The notes under the pieces were generated by a model that did no database searches, had not been told where the DNA came from, and saw nothing but the letters and a program-made list of their open reading frames with translations. A stretch of DNA of 64,000 bases from Pterobdella sp. o SKG-2022 (taxonomy: Eukaryota; Annelida; Clitellata; Hirudinida; Piscicolidae): the NCBI GenBank assembly GCA_964035795.1, contig OZ038322.1, forward strand, positions 5,942,925-6,006,924, given 5' to 3'. Both the position numbers and the translations under genes were made by a program. The first letter of the stretch is position 1; each line of letters starts with the position of its first letter. Below, piece by piece: positions 1-9,886 of the stretch.

Positions 1-305
1 AACTTGGCATTCAGAATATTGAGGTAATTCTTCGTATATGTAGAATGAGATAGTTTGGACATGTGGAACGTAGCGCCGGTCGAATCTCACAAGTGCGCAA
101 TTTGGAATTAAATTTGTGCAAGAAATCCAGCAGGCCAGAATAGATTTTGGATGAAATTGTATTCATCGACTAAAGAAATGAAGGCAAGGTTTCTACGCCA
201 CTCAATCGTCCTGAGTGGGAAGACCGATTTACAAATAGATCTTTCAAAAAGTCCAACCCTTGGCAAAAAGAAAACAGGTTATAAAATGAATTCGATTGAT
301 GAGTG
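1..305 (+). mobile_element. LINE 3'-end fragment (same family as 3,827-5,523)
   Basis: This stretch aligns by eye with 5,208-5,500: both begin with the words acttggcattc and share gtggaacgtagcgc/ttggagcgtagcg, an actttcaaaaagtccaaccc block and a ggctataaaa-type 3' end followed by a GATTGAT tail. In the other copy this part lies just downstream of the reverse transcriptase and encodes the C-terminal arm typical of such LINEs. Here it is full of stops, so it is an old, 5'-truncated copy. The element probably begins outside the window. Confidence 0.7.
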
Positions 306-2171
306 ATTCTAAAAATCGCTAGTGTCAAATATAAAATGCACATCGAAAATTTTGAGTTAAACAATATAAAAAAAGAATTATAAAATTTTGTAAAATGATA
401 TAAAAGAAAAATATATATTTGCTAATTAAATGGAACAAACGTGAATAAATAAGACAAAATATAAATTATTTAATAAATCTATTCCATCCGATTTTTTAAA
501 TCAAATGAATGATTTTTTATTTATTTTTTTTTAGTTATTATCTTATTTTTCTTATTTTATTTTCATTTAGTCTTTATTTTGTCATTTCTTTTCGGTATTT
601 ATGTATTGATTATATTTCCTAATCTCATTTTTCTATTTTATATACTGAATTTATTTTATACTTTTGCTATCCTTGGTAAAGGCAGGCTATGAAAGGGATT
701 GGATTGATTGATAGCGGTTTTGAGGTACTAGCAATTCTGTCGTATAATCACGGTTGATCAATGGCAAGGAGTTAAACTGGGATGAAAAAGATATTTAATC
801 AACAAGATGGGAATATTCATGGTGTTGCACGAAGATATGCTTTTTAGCGTAAATGAATGGAAATAATCATCGTTTCACGTGAGGTTCCATGCTTGCATAG
901 GTTGAGCAGATCATATAAAGTTAGAACGAATGTTGAGAAGACAGTTAAATAAAATGAGTTTGAGAAAATTTGGAAGTGAGTGACGCTCTTCTTAAAAACC
1001 TCTCGTAGTTAAGATGATGTCTTTATAAAGTTTATGGATCTAAAGCTCATTATTTAATGAATTAGAACTGAGTTAAATTAGAGTATGTCTTGTCAGAAGA
1101 TAATGAAATGGTAGTGATGTTTATAAAAGATAACTTACATTTCAAACAGAATGTCTAAAAAACACAACCAAAATAAAGATTTTAAAGAGTGAAAAAACTT
1201 TAGGTGATGGATGAATGTGCGAGGTTGTAAAGCCATGTGAAGAACACGCTTATAAAGCACAAAAACAATTGAGTTAAAGATGGGATCAAGATTAACATTC
1301 AAAACTTTCAAGTGTTGTAAAACATTATTTACAGTTGAAGAATGCAATCAGTGTTTATATTTGCATGATATAATCCTTCGAAAATCTATTTGCTAGCAAT
1401 GAAGATTGTTTAAATGAAATGAATATATATATTTTATGAACAAACCTTCCTCTTTCTGGTTTCCATGACAAACACACTTGTGCTGGGTTTTTTTCTGTTT
1501 GCATGTTTGAAACTTTAATATAGCTAAATCAATTTTCAATAGCTAGTTATAACTTTGAGAGCTCGGTTAATTAGAGTTCGAGACAGCTTGTAACAGAGTG
1601 AAACATACCTTCAACAATGATAATCAAAAATCAACATTTCAACCCTTATCACATTCATAAAACTCTTAATCATGCAAAAAAGCTTACCCTTAAATTTTGA
1701 TAAGTTTAGTCCACACACCAAGTATAATTATAAAAATAACCTTAAAAAATTTAAGAAACCCTCTCAAAACCATCTTACCAAATCAAATGCGTCATTGTAC
1801 TATGGATAATTTAGCTACATTATGGCGAGTGCTACATGAAAGCTCACTTATATATGATTCATCTGAGCATTATTCTTCAGCCATTACAATGTATCAATAA
1901 TTTTCCACTCAATTAATCTCTCAAATTAATATTAAATTTCAAGTTGGAAGGATAGTGGTCTTAGCAAATATTTTGGTGATTAAGTAGTTGGAAACATTAT
2001 AAATATTAATTTATAACCATTTAAAAAAACTATAAAATAATATTTAAAAGATTTTTGCTATATAAACACAAAACTTTCATACTAAATCAGAAGATGAAAG
2101 CAGCATCAAAAAGCTACAGATAATCTCTGAACCACGCTAAGAGACACACCAATGCAAAATAACATGTTTAC
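306..2171. other. No supported gene; one LINE tail and one doubtful ORF
   Basis: AT-rich sequence. At about 668-718 there is a degenerate copy of the LINE 3' tail (ccttggtaaaggcaggctatgaaagg, then GATTGATTGATAG). The minus-strand ORF at 1,135-1,347 has a codon-like stretch (LYKRVLHMALQPRTFIHH) and could be a further exon of the membrane-protein gene that ends at 2,172, but its acceptor and phase do not join to that exon, so I do not call it. A plus-strand ORF at 1,697-1,900 is likewise unsupported. Confidence 0.4.
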
Positions 2172-2593
2172 CTGGTTAGTCTCCAGACGGGCGCCGTTGA
2201 AGCCATCGAAGGAGCATATCACCCCACTCACACTCCACTCCTGTTGATGAAATAAACAAGCTTTAAGAAAATTTAAAGCTTAACCTTTTATAATATGTCT
2301 AATATGTGGTTTTTATTGAACCTTTTATAAACTTTTTGGAAAGTAAAATGACTTAAAAATTCGTTTAATTATTTTAGTGAGAAAAAATTTAAATTTAAAT
2401 TAATGGAGATTGAATGGTCATAGAAGGATTAGGCATGTTTCAACCTTGAGAAGGCGCAGATCAGGTATCCATTCTGTCATCTCCTTGCCTTTCTGCTGCA
2501 CTGTTTTACACTGGCTTTTTCTGTTCTAAATAATTAATAATAGATAGATAGACAGATAGATATAAAAATAGATAAATAGATAGAGATAGATAA

Positions 2594-2655
<62 letters not shown>

Positions 2656-5600
2656 CTTCTTCTTCTTCAGCTGCATTCATCCACCTTCAGGCAGGTGCAG
2701 AAAGGGTATGTGTTGCTGTTTTTTGACATTTTTTCTTATGATTCGGCATTCCTTGTTTTTTGAATTTATTACCACAGAATTGACAAATTATTGTTGCTTG
2801 AAAGTCAGTGGTGTGTGATAGTCTGATGTGATTCGCTAAACCAGTCTTGTTAAGGCAGACCTTGTTGTATTGAAGACATTTAAGATCTGTTATAGTCCCT
2901 GAGTTTTCTTTCTTGCGGTCCTTTTTGTCCTTTTCTTTATTTTCTTTGAACTGGTTTAATGCATTCAACTTAACGTTGATCTCTTTTCGCCATTGGCTTC
3001 TGTTTAGGGCTTTAGTTCTCCATGATGAAACCATATTTAGGCTTTTTAGGTCAGCATTCATAACATCATGCCATCTTTGACGTTGTTTTCCATGAGGTTT
3101 TTTACCTTCTTCGAATTTACTGACTAATAATTGTTTTGGAAGTCGTGTATTTTCCATTCTCTCGATATGGCCAAGCCATCTAAGTCGTCTACGCTGGAGT
3201 ACTGTTTCAACGCGTTCGATGTTTGCACATCTTCTTAGGTCAGTATTTCTTAATTTTCCGAAAAGCGACAGACCAAGTATTGTTCGTATGCAGCGATTGA
3301 TGAAGGTATTTAAACGTTGAATGTGATGATTAAGTGGGGCCCAGGATTCACATCCGTATAATAAAACAGGGAGTAGCACAGCCTTGAAGAGTCGGAATTA
3401 TGTACTGTGTTTGATTGCAGGCTGGTACCACACCAGTTTATTTAAGCATCCAAAATCTATTGATGCTTTATTGACTCGAGCGTCCACTTCTGCGTTTAGT
3501 TCATCTGTGAGAATGGCTCCCAAATACTTGAATTGTTTCACTTCTTCTATGTTTTTCAAAAAATTGTTACTAGAAGTTTGTTTGGGAGTTTTTTCTGTTT
3601 TGGCAATATTGTCATTCGTTTTGTTTTGTCAATGTTTATTTTAAAACCAAAAATTTTCAAATTGTTTTCTATTGTGTTCATAATTAGTTTTTGAATCTCT
3701 TGTTTCATGTCATTGAACGCTTGTGTAAATAGACTTCAGTTGAATAAATATTTATATTTCTTAAGCTGTCAAGTTGTATCTTATAACTACGATAAGAATA
3801 ATATAAATTTCTTGTATATCACTACAGCAATGGTTAGAAAGGCCATTAATAAGATGAGCCTTGGGAAAGCAGCGTATCCTTCAGGTATTGTTGCTGAGAT
3901 GCTCAAGGCCGCAGGTTCAAATGGTGCTAGTATGATACGAGATCTCATTGAAGACATCATCTTTGACAACGGTATACCGTCTGAGTGGCAGAAAAGTCAC
4001 ATAGTCAGTGTATATAAGGGTAAAGGTGATGCTTTAAACAGGTCTAACTATAGGGGTTTGAAGTTAATTGATCAGGTTATGAAGGTTTTGGAGCGCGTAG
4101 TGAAAGGTTTTATCAGACAGAGGGTGGTGATTAATGATATGCAATGTGGTTTTATGCAAGGTCGGAGTAAAACTGATGCCATATTTATTTTCCGTCAGTT
4201 AAAAGAAAAGCATCTGGTTGCTGGTAAGCCCCTCTACTTAGCATTCATTGATCTGAAGAAAGCCTTTGACGGAGTGCCGCGAAAAGTGATTTGGTGGAGT
4301 ATGCGAAAATTGAAAATTGATGAATGGCTTGTGAGAATTGTACAATCCATGTACAAGGAAGTGAGAAGTAGGGTGAGAGTTGGTGATGAGTATAGCAACT
4401 CGTTTGATGTTCGGGTAGGTGTCCATTAAGGTTCTGTTCTTAGTCCATTACTTTTTGTTATTGTGCTGGAAGCTTTATCTATGGAGTTTTGTACAGGTTG
4501 CCATTGGGAGATCTTGTATGCTGACAACATAATGGTAAGTGCTCAGTCCATGGATGAACTATTAGTGAAGTTGAGAACATGGAGATCGGAGATAGAGAAA
4601 AAGGGGTTGAGGGTGAATATGGGTAAGACAAAGCTAATGGTTTCTGGTTTGAACCTTGATGTGTTGAGAAAATCTGGGAAGTATCCTTGTGGTGTATGCC
4701 AAGCAGGTATGGGTAGAAATGCTATTCAGTGTGGAGACTGCAGGCAATGGGTACACAAGAAATTCAGTGGCATAAAAAGCCCTCTAACTTTGGATCTTAA
4801 TTTCCAAAGCGCTTTATGCCTTGGTACAGCATGGCCTGTTGATGGGAGATTAGTGAAAGAAGTGATGATTGGTGATGAAAAACTGGAAGTTGTCCAAAAG
4901 TTCTGCTATCTTGAAGATATGTTATCTGCAGGTGGTGGATGTGAGCTTGCTTCAATAACACGTTGTAAGTGTGCCTGGGCTAAATTTCGCCAACTTCTTC
5001 CACTCCTTGCTATTCGTCATTTATTATTATTGACCAGAGGCCGTGTCTATCCAACTTGTGTCAGAAGAGCTATGTTACATGCTGCTGAAACATGGCCTGT
5101 AACAGTTTCCACATTGAACCGCTTTAGACGAAATAACCTTGCCATAATTTGCTGGATGTGCAACATCAAAACGAATGATAACGTTTGCTCCGACTCACTC
5201 CTTTCAAAACTTGGCATTCGGGATGTTGAGGTAGTACTTTGTACAAGCAGGATTTGAACATTTGGAGCGTAGCGTGGGTTGGATTTCTCAGGTGAGCAAG
5301 TTGGATTTAGATACTTGCAAGAAGCCTGGTAGACCCAAAGACTTGGAATGAGCTCATATTGAATGATAAAAGAAAGCTAGACATGGTTTGTGCGGATCCA
5401 CTTGATCGCTCTGAATGGAAAAGCCAACTTCGAGTTAGAACTTTCAAAAAGCCCAACCCTTGGTAAGGGAAAACGGGCTATAAAAAGGATTTGATTGATA
5501 GATAGATATATAGATAGATACCAAGATTTTAAGTCTGGTTCAATTCCCACTATACTGATGATAAAAAGATTTACTCTGTTCACTAAACATTTCTTGCAAT

Positions 5601-7634
5601 TTTATTTACTTTTAATCTTTATTCCTTCCTATTTAAAACATGCCTTTTTCATGAGCCAACTTCAATAATTTCTGAATTGCTTAAAGTTGGAAAATGTTAA
5701 ATTGTTAACGAAAGGCTTCATATCTAAATAAAAATTTTTTTGTGTTCTTAGATATACTCGTTTTATTGTGGCTAGTTTATTATCACTTATTGAAGTTGGT
5801 TTGAAAAAAAGATGCTAACAATAATTATTATTAATATCATTTATATAACACTAAAAACAACTGAAAAGCCCCAAATTTCATGGAAATGAATACATATGAA
5901 TGGATTACTTAATCCATAAATTATATTTCATACATTACATTCAATTGATGAGATTAAGGTAATATAATATAATTTTAATTGGAGTTTCATTCAAACCTCT
6001 TTAATCTTATTGAGTGTTGTGTTAGCAGATGAATCATAATATTTGGTGTCAACCACATTGCCTGCCTCTTTAAACTGCTGATCATTATATTCATCATCAT
6101 CATCATCCTTGTTTATCACATTTATAATCATCTTTTTATATAGCTGGACATTATATTACAATAATATCTTGAAATCATATCTGGATTTTTTATAAAAGAA
6201 AAGAAATTCATTCTGTTTAAGATGAATGCTAAGGTTTTGGATATTCCCTAGAAATCCTCATCAAAAATAAAATATCAAAAAACTTAGTACTCAGTAAATG
6301 AATTAATCTATATACGTTATATTTAAAACTATCACCTTACACCATGGAATGAATTAAAATTTGGAAATCTCACTTGATAAGGAAACGAATGAATATTTGC
6401 CACTGTTCTGTTGATCTCATCCAAATTATATTCTATAAAAATTTTTTATCTGTTCTTAAAAATAACATAAAAAGTCATGAGTAATCAAAAAAACTAGAAA
6501 ATAAAAAATTAATGATTTAATAGAAAAAGAACACACCAGAAAGTAAAATCATTTTGTAGAGACAGAAGGAGGAAAGAGTGAGTGAGAGAAGGGAGATGAC
6601 GAGAATGAATGCTAGCACCCCTGTGATGAAGTGGGGCCATGAAGCCACAATGGTGGGAAATATGGAGCCCTGGTGGTTCTGTTTCTGGTATTTTTTTGCC
6701 AAGAGAATGTCTTCATAGGAGGATATGAATACAGCATTCTCATCAGATTCTGCATTGAAGGTATTTCCAGGAGCCAGTGACATTCTGCAATATTATGGCT
6801 ATTATGAATACCCATTATTATAATTGAGAATAGTTTCAATAATTAAATTAATTAATGTTTCTCATTTTTAATATACACCCTGAACTTACTTATCTTGAGA
6901 TTTTGATCTGTTATCTGAAAAAATTGAGCAACATATTTTCAAAGATATAACTATATGAGAATAATAGATAGATAAATAAAGTTAGTCAAAAATAATTTTA
7001 TGTTAAAGAAGGTTGAGAAAAATTTACAATTGAAATCAGAAAAAGAGAGAGGATTGGCATTGAATTTGGTGGTCATTGAGACAGGACTTGGCATCAACAA
7101 ACAAGTTGTTGGTGATTCTTGCTGAAATATATTAATGAATTTTGTGTCTATATATAATAAAGTGTGAAACATATATTTGAAGATTATCTATTTAGTCTTA
7201 TCTTGCTAAAAAAAATGAAAATTAGTTATTTTCACATTTGAGACACTAAATACTAAGAAAGTTTGAAAGTAATTTTGAAAACAATAAACCATGAACACAA
7301 AATATAAAGAATTTTTTACATCAGGTACATAGTCAAAATTGCTTTGAGCAGATTGATAAAAATGATCAGGTCTTTGAGAAAGAGAAGCTTTTTCTTCTTT
7401 ACCACCATTTGTATTGATGTCAGCTGCGATTTTGTCGTCATTATTATTGTTGCTACCTTTTGTTTCGCTTTTTTTCAAATCATTTTTACTTGTTTGTTTT
7501 GTGTTGTTTATAACATTACTGGAAATGCCTTTTGGTGTCTTAGCAGCATTATATTTAATTTTAATATTTTTTTGCATTGACGGCTTGCTACTGGTAGAAA
7601 TAAGTGATGAATTAGAATTTCGTGCATTTGACAT
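2172..7634 (-). CDS. Unrecognised single-pass membrane protein, multi-exon, 3' end not found
   Basis: Seven exons on the minus strand can be chained: 7,634-7,320, 7,121-7,028, 6,914-6,890 (25 bp), 6,784-6,535 or 6,537, 6,107-5,997, 2,525-2,445 and 2,240-2,172. All have AG acceptors and GT donors. The start is the ATG at 7,634 (MSNARNSNSS). The N-terminal ~150 residues are polar, rich in Ser, Asn and Lys, hence probably cytosolic. Exon 4 carries one hydrophobic segment (FITGVLAFILVISLLSLTL), then comes an acidic stretch (DDDDDEYNDQQF) and a conserved-looking part (EMTEWIPDLRLL, GVICSFDGFNGARL) that should lie on the other side of the membrane. The 25-bp exon is needed: without it exon 2 (phase 1) would join exon 4 at a TAA. 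Exon 4 joins exon 5 only if donor gtgttc at 6,534 is used. The last exon ends in a gtaaac donor, so more exons follow. I do not recognise the family. Confidence 0.6.
2540..2655. repeat. (GATA)n microsatellite
   Basis: Nearly perfect GATA repeats, clean from about 2,594 to 2,655, more degenerate before that. It lies in an intron of the membrane-protein gene, 15 bp 5' of exon 2,525-2,445 in genomic order and next to the 3' end of a minus-strand LINE, so it may have grown from that LINE's tail. Confidence 0.9.
2687..3700 (-). mobile_element. LINE 3' fragment (RT C-terminal arm plus C2H2-like finger)
   Basis: The open part (3,379-2,687) reads LLPVLLYGCESWAPL, RRRLRWLGHIERM and a Trp-rich arm ending in a zinc-finger-like CQFCGNKF...HKKKC. 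This order is standard for the region downstream of the reverse transcriptase in many invertebrate non-LTR elements. Upstream, to about 3,700, the frame continues with recognisable pieces (FGFKINIDKTK, LPNKLLV) but with stops and frame shifts. No catalytic RT core is present, so this is a dead 5'-truncated copy. It sits in the large intron of the minus-strand membrane-protein gene, in the same orientation as that gene. Confidence 0.8.
3827..5523 (+). mobile_element. LINE reverse transcriptase fragment with embedded PHD-like finger
   Basis: Two consecutive frame-matched ORFs (3,707-4,429 and 4,463-5,257) cover RT motifs: FIDLKKAFDGVPR (motif A), then an in-frame TAA where the family has the Gln of HQGSVLSPLLF, then YADN instead of the catalytic YADD. 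Downstream is a Cys-rich PHD-like finger (CGVC...CGDCRQWVHKKFSG) in which the last expected Cys is Phe, and a conserved arm (FCYLEDMLSAGGGCE, MLHAAETWPVT). The 3' end shows the GGCTATAAAAAGG block and a GATTGATAGATAGATA tail. Stop codon, YADN and broken finger mean the copy is inactive. It lies antisense in the intron of the minus-strand membrane-protein gene. Confidence 0.85.
5524..5996. other. Intron sequence with a short dispersed repeat
   Basis: No coding signal. About 5,690-5,778 is one copy of the ~90-bp dispersed repeat ending TTTTATTGTGGCTAG (other copies near 9,720, 60,600 and 62,720). Confidence 0.5.
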
Positions 7635-8054
7635 GATTTAGGAACTTTGATATTACTACCCCTAATTTTGCAAACCAACAGAAACAAAAGTTGAGTGCAA
7701 TAAAAATTACATTATTTCGATAACTTGTTAAATATAATCCTTTAATGTTGAATTTAAATTTAGTGCATTCATCAAAAGCAAAAATTCGATGTCGATAAGC
7801 GAATTTTAAGATAAAAAATCCGTAAAAAAACTTATTTATCTGAATTACTGACTGATTGTTTGTAATTTTTAATCAATATGGCGTAAACTCCGAATCTAAC
7901 GGCTGAGAGCACTTCGATAAATTTTATTTCAGGCAAAATAATAATTTTTATGGTTATTCAAGTAATTCCAAAATCATTTTCATTTTGAGATAATAAATCA
8001 GAATTTCAATCTTTTATTCTTAGGCTTCACTCATTATTTGTATCCAGCATTCAG

Positions 8055-8177
8055 TAAGGTCAACAAACACAAAGTATTTATTATAAAGAAGACACGAAAT
8101 GACAATCACTTGATTACTAGTCTTACGAAAAGCTTCGTGTTTTCTCTTCAATAAATATTTTGTTTTTGTTGACCTTA
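8055..8177. mobile_element. Hairpin MITE-like element
   Basis: The left arm TAAGGTCAACAAACACAAAG... and the right arm ...GTTTTTGTTGACCTTA are inverted copies of one another over about 45 bp with a few mismatches, separated by about 35 bp. Such long terminal inverted repeats with a short AT-rich centre and no ORF are the signature of a non-autonomous DNA element. No convincing target-site duplication beyond the terminal TA was seen. Confidence 0.65.
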
Positions 8178-8502
8178 CTATTTGATTCAGGCTATTAAAC
8201 TTACTTCATCTTTGCCACATTCATTTCAGTCTTTTATAGATGAATATCAAGATCCAAAATAAAAAATCTGGTTGCTTAGTTTGAATATTTGTATTAACTT
8301 TTTTGGTGAAGAAGTTAAATCGTCGGCAAAGTTGAGATCTTATAGTTGTGTCTGCAATGTTCATTGGGTTCTCTCTCTTTGTTCTACCCCAAGCACCCTA
8401 AACTTGAGTGGGTGTCTCTCAGATCTCTATTAAAATCCTCTCTTTTTCTAAGAGCTGAGCTGCTCTCACAGGGTCAGTTCGCAAGCTATCAGAACCGAGT
8501 AT

Positions 8503-8645
8503 TGTCGGCCCCTATAGCTCAAAAGTTGAGCATTAGACTAATTTTCTAAAGTTACCAAGTTCAATCCCGCGTGGGCCGACAATTAGCACCTGTTCCACAG
8601 TGTGTTTTCGCTACATTAAATTTGTAGCAAGCGCTTTGATCTATA
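8503..8645 (+). mobile_element. tRNA-derived SINE, copy 1
   Basis: The 5' part folds as a tRNA: GTCGGCC pairs with GGCCGAC, with a D-arm TAGCTCAAAAGTTGAGCA (A box), an anticodon arm and a T-arm GTTCAATCCC (B box). It continues into a tRNA-unrelated tail (CACAGTGTGTTTTCGCTACATTAAATTTGTAGCAAGCGC) that recurs at 38,412-38,556 and 17,858-17,935, which shows that it is a SINE rather than a tRNA gene. Confidence 0.8.
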
Positions 8646-9102
8646 AGGCAAAGCGTTTTATAAACACTGCATTACAGTATGCATTGCAGTATGGTTTGAT
8701 TTTGAAGCATGTGACTAGTTGAAATATGGTATAAGGATGGATATGGCAAAGTGGACATGAGGATGAAAGATGAAATGATAGTGAAATTTTTTTGAGGTAA
8801 AAGAGGATGAATGGTGTTTTTTTTGCTTTGAGTTGAGCGAGAATGTGCCGTGTGTGATGATTTAGAGTGACTTCTGTGAGATTCATGGGTAGAAGTTGCT
8901 GGTCAAAGATTTTGTTGTAGGTGGTTTGCATGTAGTCGTGTACTATTTTAGTGTATATTGTTTTGATTTTGTTTTCTATTTGGGTATAGGTAGCGTTGCG
9001 ATTGGTGGAGATGTGGGTATGTTTAGTTGACTTAGTTGAAATTGTACATTCATCATTTTTTCTGTCAGCCCTCAAAATCAGGTCAAAAGCATTTCTTTTC
9101 AA
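8641..9102 (-). mobile_element. LINE C-terminal fragment (probable)
   Basis: The minus-strand ORF contains NHHTRHILAQLKAKKTPF followed by LSSSCPLCHIHPYTIFQLVTC. The order TRHxLAQLR...CPLC...H...HLF.C is the usual zinc-knuckle end of several invertebrate LINE ORF2 proteins. There are no other domains and no neighbouring exon, so I take this as a decayed LINE end. Confidence 0.55.
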
Positions 9103-9884
9103 ACTTTAGTTTTCACATCAAATCGTCTCGTCAGCTTTTTTCTATGTAATACCAGGTAAGCTTTTATTTCATGATTCCTTAAGGATCTTCGAGGATGATA
9201 TGAAGTTTAAATTTTATGTGCATACCACTTCCTTTTGAAACCTGCTCGGTTGTTTTAGTTTTTCATTTGGGAATCTTTTCTACGATCTAGAAGCAATCTT
9301 TGGCATATTTTCAAGTACATACAAAAGCGTAATTCCCAATATTTTTCATATTCGCTGATACCTTAGTTATAAGAAAATTCAGTGGTGTGTGACAAACTTT
9401 TAGTCAAAAATTATTTCTTTGACACAAATTCATCCATGCAATGGTAAAGCAATCTCTTACATCATCACAGGCATGCCACGGACAAGCTAAAGTTTAGAAC
9501 AAGCATTAATGAAAAAATTACCCAAAAAGTCACTAAACATTCATGTCGGAAAACTACTGACACACTTGTAGGTAGATGAAATATGTTGAAGTTTTAGAAA
9601 GGTTCTTAAGCAATAAAGTTCAAAACTGAAATTTGTAATACTATATATATTATAAAGAATATAAAAAAATTTTCTGCAAAGTTTTAAAAAATCCAACATT
9701 GTCATTTGTAATGATTTTTCACTAGCCACAATAAAATGAGTATATTTGATAACACTAGTAAAAATTTTTAAAGATACAAAGCTTTTCATTAACAAAGTAA
9801 CATTTTCAAGTAAATTATCACTATTTATTTTAATCCGTGAAGCTACTTGTAAGTTGAACTTACATTATCAAGTGAAGATACAAA
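9103..9884. other. Intergenic, one dispersed repeat copy
   Basis: Nothing coding is seen. 9,717-9,815 is a minus-strand copy of the ~90-bp dispersed repeat (reverse complement reads AAAGCTTTGTATCTTTAAAA ... ATTTTATTGTGGCTAGTG). Confidence 0.5.
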
Positions 9885-9886
9885 TA

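Noticed and set aside
7344..7641. Hydrophobic plus-strand ORFs
   Set aside because: Antisense of the Ser/Asn/Lys-rich first exon of the membrane-protein gene, which makes the complement look hydrophobic.
8503..8580. tRNA gene
   Set aside because: The tRNA-like head is followed by a tail shared with two other loci, so it is a SINE; the anticodon arm is also imperfect.
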